Below are positions 6,703 to 6,860 of a DNA stretch of 6,860 nucleotides, piece by piece (position 1 is the first letter of the stretch; each line of letters opens with the position of its first letter). The notes under the pieces are model-generated. The model searched no databases, was not told where the DNA came from, and worked only from the letters and a program-made list of their open reading frames with translations. Origin of the DNA: CAYOID01 sp964573115. GTDB lineage: Bacteria; Desulfobacterota; Desulfovibrionia; Desulfovibrionales; Desulfothermaceae. The stretch is taken from positions 1-6,860 of the forward strand of contig CAZNIP010000136.1 of the NCBI GenBank assembly GCA_964573115.1, in the 5' to 3' direction. Made by a program: the position numbers and the translations under genes.

Positions 6703-6771
6703 TCTGACTTGATCTCTATGATTTTATGAGTAAAAACGTGAACACTCGGTTGATAGCTCCAGCTCATTCAT

Positions 6772-6799
6772 GGCCGGTCTGATCAAGGCAGGAACTCTC
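6772..6799 (+). repeat. 28-bp imperfect direct repeat, copy B
   Basis: Second copy of the repeat at 6579-6606 in the same orientation. It begins ggccggtctgatca and ends gaactctc, with 22 of 28 bases identical. Both copies contain the palindrome tgatca and end in actctc. Confidence 0.35.
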
Positions 6800-6830
6800 A
6801 AGCTGGCTCCTCTGACTGCTCCCCTTGAGT

Positions 6831-6852
6831 GCTCCCCTTTTCCAAGGGGAGC
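6831..6852. repeat. Perfect 9-bp inverted repeat at the right edge, REP-like
   Basis: Left arm gctcccctt (6831-6839) and right arm aaggggagc (6844-6852) enclose ttcc. The left arm, with a preceding t, is also present as a direct repeat just upstream (tgctcccctt at 6817-6826 and 6830-6839). Neither strand shows a T-run after the stem inside the window, so it is not a standard intrinsic terminator. The CTCCCCTT/AAGGGGAG arrangement resembles short palindromic repeat elements found dispersed between genes in many bacteria. Its full extent is cut by the window edge. Confidence 0.5.
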
Positions 6853-6860
6853 TGGCCGCA

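Larger units (their letters stand above)
6484..6860. other. Non-coding upstream region with small repeats
   Basis: This 377-bp stretch upstream of the operon promoter has no long frame with recognisable protein on either strand. It is visibly less GC-rich around 6700-6745 than the operon. It contains 7-bp tandem units, a pair of 28-bp imperfect direct repeats, short palindromes (gaaggccttc at 6623-6632 directly abutting ttccggaa at 6633-6640; atgaa/ttcat at 6669-6680), a doubtful small frame and an edge hairpin, listed separately. It probably separates this operon from an unrelated neighbour beyond the right edge. Confidence 0.6.

Noticed and set aside
6726..6782. 18-codon plus-strand frame starting ATGAGTAAAAAC
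   Set aside because: It has no Shine-Dalgarno sequence upstream and no recognisable content, and such short frames are expected by chance.
6484..6860. tRNA, other structured RNA gene or mobile-element end in the upstream region
   Set aside because: No cloverleaf, CCA end, transposase fragment or matching terminal inverted repeats were seen; only short repeats are present.

Overview
The window is essentially one complete tripartite RND drug-efflux operon, read right to left on the minus strand. The gene order is TetR-family repressor, TolC-like outer-membrane factor, membrane-fusion adaptor, then RND inner-membrane transporter. All four frames are intact. The DNA is GC-rich and the three pump parts imply a Gram-negative (diderm) host. 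The repressor-first order and protein style suggest a Desulfovibrionales-type or other deltaproteobacterial lineage, but that is an impression, not a demonstrated assignment.

Layout in transcription order. Positions 6860 to about 6484 hold no convincing gene. They contain a 9-bp stem inverted repeat at the right edge, a pair of 28-bp imperfect direct repeats, a run of 7-bp tandem units and one doubtful 22-codon frame with a strong Shine-Dalgarno sequence. A consensus -35 box with a weak -10 box (6483-6455) is followed at once by a perfect 14-bp inverted repeat with a 2-bp centre (6424-6453), the obvious operator for the TetR protein. The repressor starts with GTG at 6416, and its stop overlaps the start of the outer-membrane factor by 4 nt. 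A 111-bp gap separates the outer-membrane factor from the adaptor. The transporter starts 9 nt after the adaptor stop and ends at 97. A perfect 9-bp hairpin at 1-21 may be the operon terminator, cut by the window edge.

Working model: the repressor sits on the palindrome, shuts off its own promoter and therefore the whole pump, and releases DNA when it binds a toxic ligand. The transporter takes substrates from the periplasm or inner membrane using proton flow, the adaptor bridges the periplasm, and the outer-membrane channel expels them. I found no evidence of an unknown system. The points most worth checking are the overlap of operator, predicted transcription start and ribosome-binding site; an operator-like half site in the only sizeable internal gap; and the apparent loss of the AcrB phenylalanine-trap residues in the transporter.
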